Below, piece after piece: positions 33,444 through 33,847 of a DNA stretch of 33,847 bases. This stretch comes from an uncultured Eubacterium sp. (GTDB lineage Bacteria > Bacillota > Clostridia > Lachnospirales > Lachnospiraceae). Where the stretch lies: contig CANOET010000013.1 of assembly GCA_947564835.1 (NCBI GenBank), positions 1 through 33,847 of the forward strand, written 5' to 3'. Made by a program: the position numbers and the translations under genes. A model generated the notes under the pieces. That model was not told where the DNA came from, did not search any database, and saw only the letters and a list, made by a program, of their open reading frames with translations. Every line of letters begins with the position of its first letter. The stretch's first letter is position 1.

Positions 33444-33751
33444 GGACGACTCTGCGGGCTGGAGATGTGGCTATCCGGACGACTCTGCGGGCTGGAGATG
33501 TGGCTATCCGGACGACTCTGCGGGCTGTGGCAGGCTTTAAAATAGCTGAAATTCAGTTTCATGCAAAGCCAGAGAGAGACAGGTGGATGAGCAGAAAATA
33601 TGACAGCTTTGCAAATACAAGGTTCTTAGCTGTCCAAATTGCAAGCACTAACCACTAAAGCCGGAAACCCTCGCCAAGTAAAGCTTGCCCACACCCCGCA
33701 GAGTCGTCCGCTTATCCATAGTCAAAAGTGTTTCTTTTCTGCTACATCCAG
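33444..33751. repeat. Large copy of the dispersed repeat with tandem 33-base arm units
   Basis: Left side: a 33-base unit (33444-33476, 33477-33509) plus 16 bases of a third, each with GGACGACTCTGCGGGC. Right side: 33683-33718 is the inverted arm (CCCGCAGAGTCGTCCGC). The two arms enclose about 160 bases of unique sequence with no convincing gene. 33721-33751 repeats the flank at 25683-25713. The tandem expansion affects only the left arm. The rest of the window end (33752-33822) shows nothing recognisable. Confidence 0.8.
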
Positions 33752-33822
33752 TGCAAGAAATAAGAAAACACATCCGTTTTTTACGGAATTACCAGCAGCA
33801 CTGACGATTAAAAATTTTTCGC

Positions 33823-33847
33823 AAAAAAACCTCCCATTTTACGGGAA
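33823..33847 (-). terminator. Partial terminator-like hairpin at window edge
   Basis: On the minus strand TCCC-GTAAAAT-GGGA is followed by GG and seven T. The stem may extend beyond the window. It probably ends a minus-strand gene located to the right. Confidence 0.4.

Noticed and set aside
33444..33525. Possible CRISPR array from the regularly repeated 33-base unit
   Set aside because: The units are directly tandem with no spacers, only 2.5 copies, and match the arm of a dispersed repeat; no cas genes nearby.
33371..33658. Plus-strand open frame of 95 codons
   Set aside because: Its repeated protein text is created by the 33-base DNA repeat, and there is no ribosome site; best treated as non-coding repeat.
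1..33847. Prophage or integrative element
   Set aside because: No integrase, phage structural, relaxase or replication genes were seen, and no tRNA-associated att site.

Overview
The window looks like a chromosomal segment from a gut Clostridia member, most likely Lachnospiraceae. Grounds: Firmicute-style AGGAGG ribosome sites, a GPH-symporter/GH2/GH3 sugar operon, Rpn-type and AAA-like PD-(D/E)XK proteins common in that family, and mid-range GC. No rRNA, tRNA, CRISPR array, transposase or integrase was recognised. All assignments come from reading the sequence; no database search was run.

Layout. 1-4333: a three-gene minus-strand operon (22-residue-repeat coiled-coil membrane protein, DHH/CBS/DRTGG inorganic pyrophosphatase, flavin reductase) facing a small unknown gene and bracketed by inverted copies of a dispersed repeat. 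4426-7816: an unknown helical protein and a divergent pair of PD-(D/E)XK/Rpn-like proteins with good promoters between them, closed by a strong bidirectional terminator.

7924-24227 is a surface-polysaccharide locus read entirely on the minus strand. In transcription order it contains an XRE-type regulator, a GT4 glycosyltransferase, an unknown four-helix membrane protein, an ABC-2 permease (Wzm-like), an ABC ATPase with a C-terminal cargo-binding-type domain (Wzt-like), a small coiled-coil protein, a double-domain GT4, a GT4, an FkbM methyltransferase, an acyltransferase, a GT-C-like membrane protein, a polyprenyl-phosphate-type GT2, Gmd and Rmd. Gmd plus Rmd predicts GDP-D-rhamnose. The likely product is a D-rhamnose-containing glycan, built in the cytoplasm, exported by the ABC pair and decorated by methyl, acyl and lipid-carried sugar groups. 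The centre (about 9.9-19.6 kb) is clearly more AT-rich than both ends, as in an exchanged cassette.

The main discovery candidate is a pair of long G tracts inside two neighbouring decoration genes. The acyltransferase carries G10, which puts it out of frame; G9 would restore a 333-residue protein with the conserved His. The FkbM methyltransferase carries G9 and is in frame. This is the architecture of simple-repeat phase variation, here predicted to switch glycan O-acylation and methylation independently.

24447-27480 is accessory DNA: a small repeat protein or remnant, a PIN-domain toxin/antitoxin pair, a small orphan gene with a near-consensus promoter, GC-rich palindromic repeats, and an AAA-like protein cut off beside one of these repeats before its expected nuclease domain. 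27586-33168 is a sugar-use operon (GH2, GPH symporter, GH3) with its own terminator. The last 680 bases hold its leader region and a large copy of the dispersed repeat.
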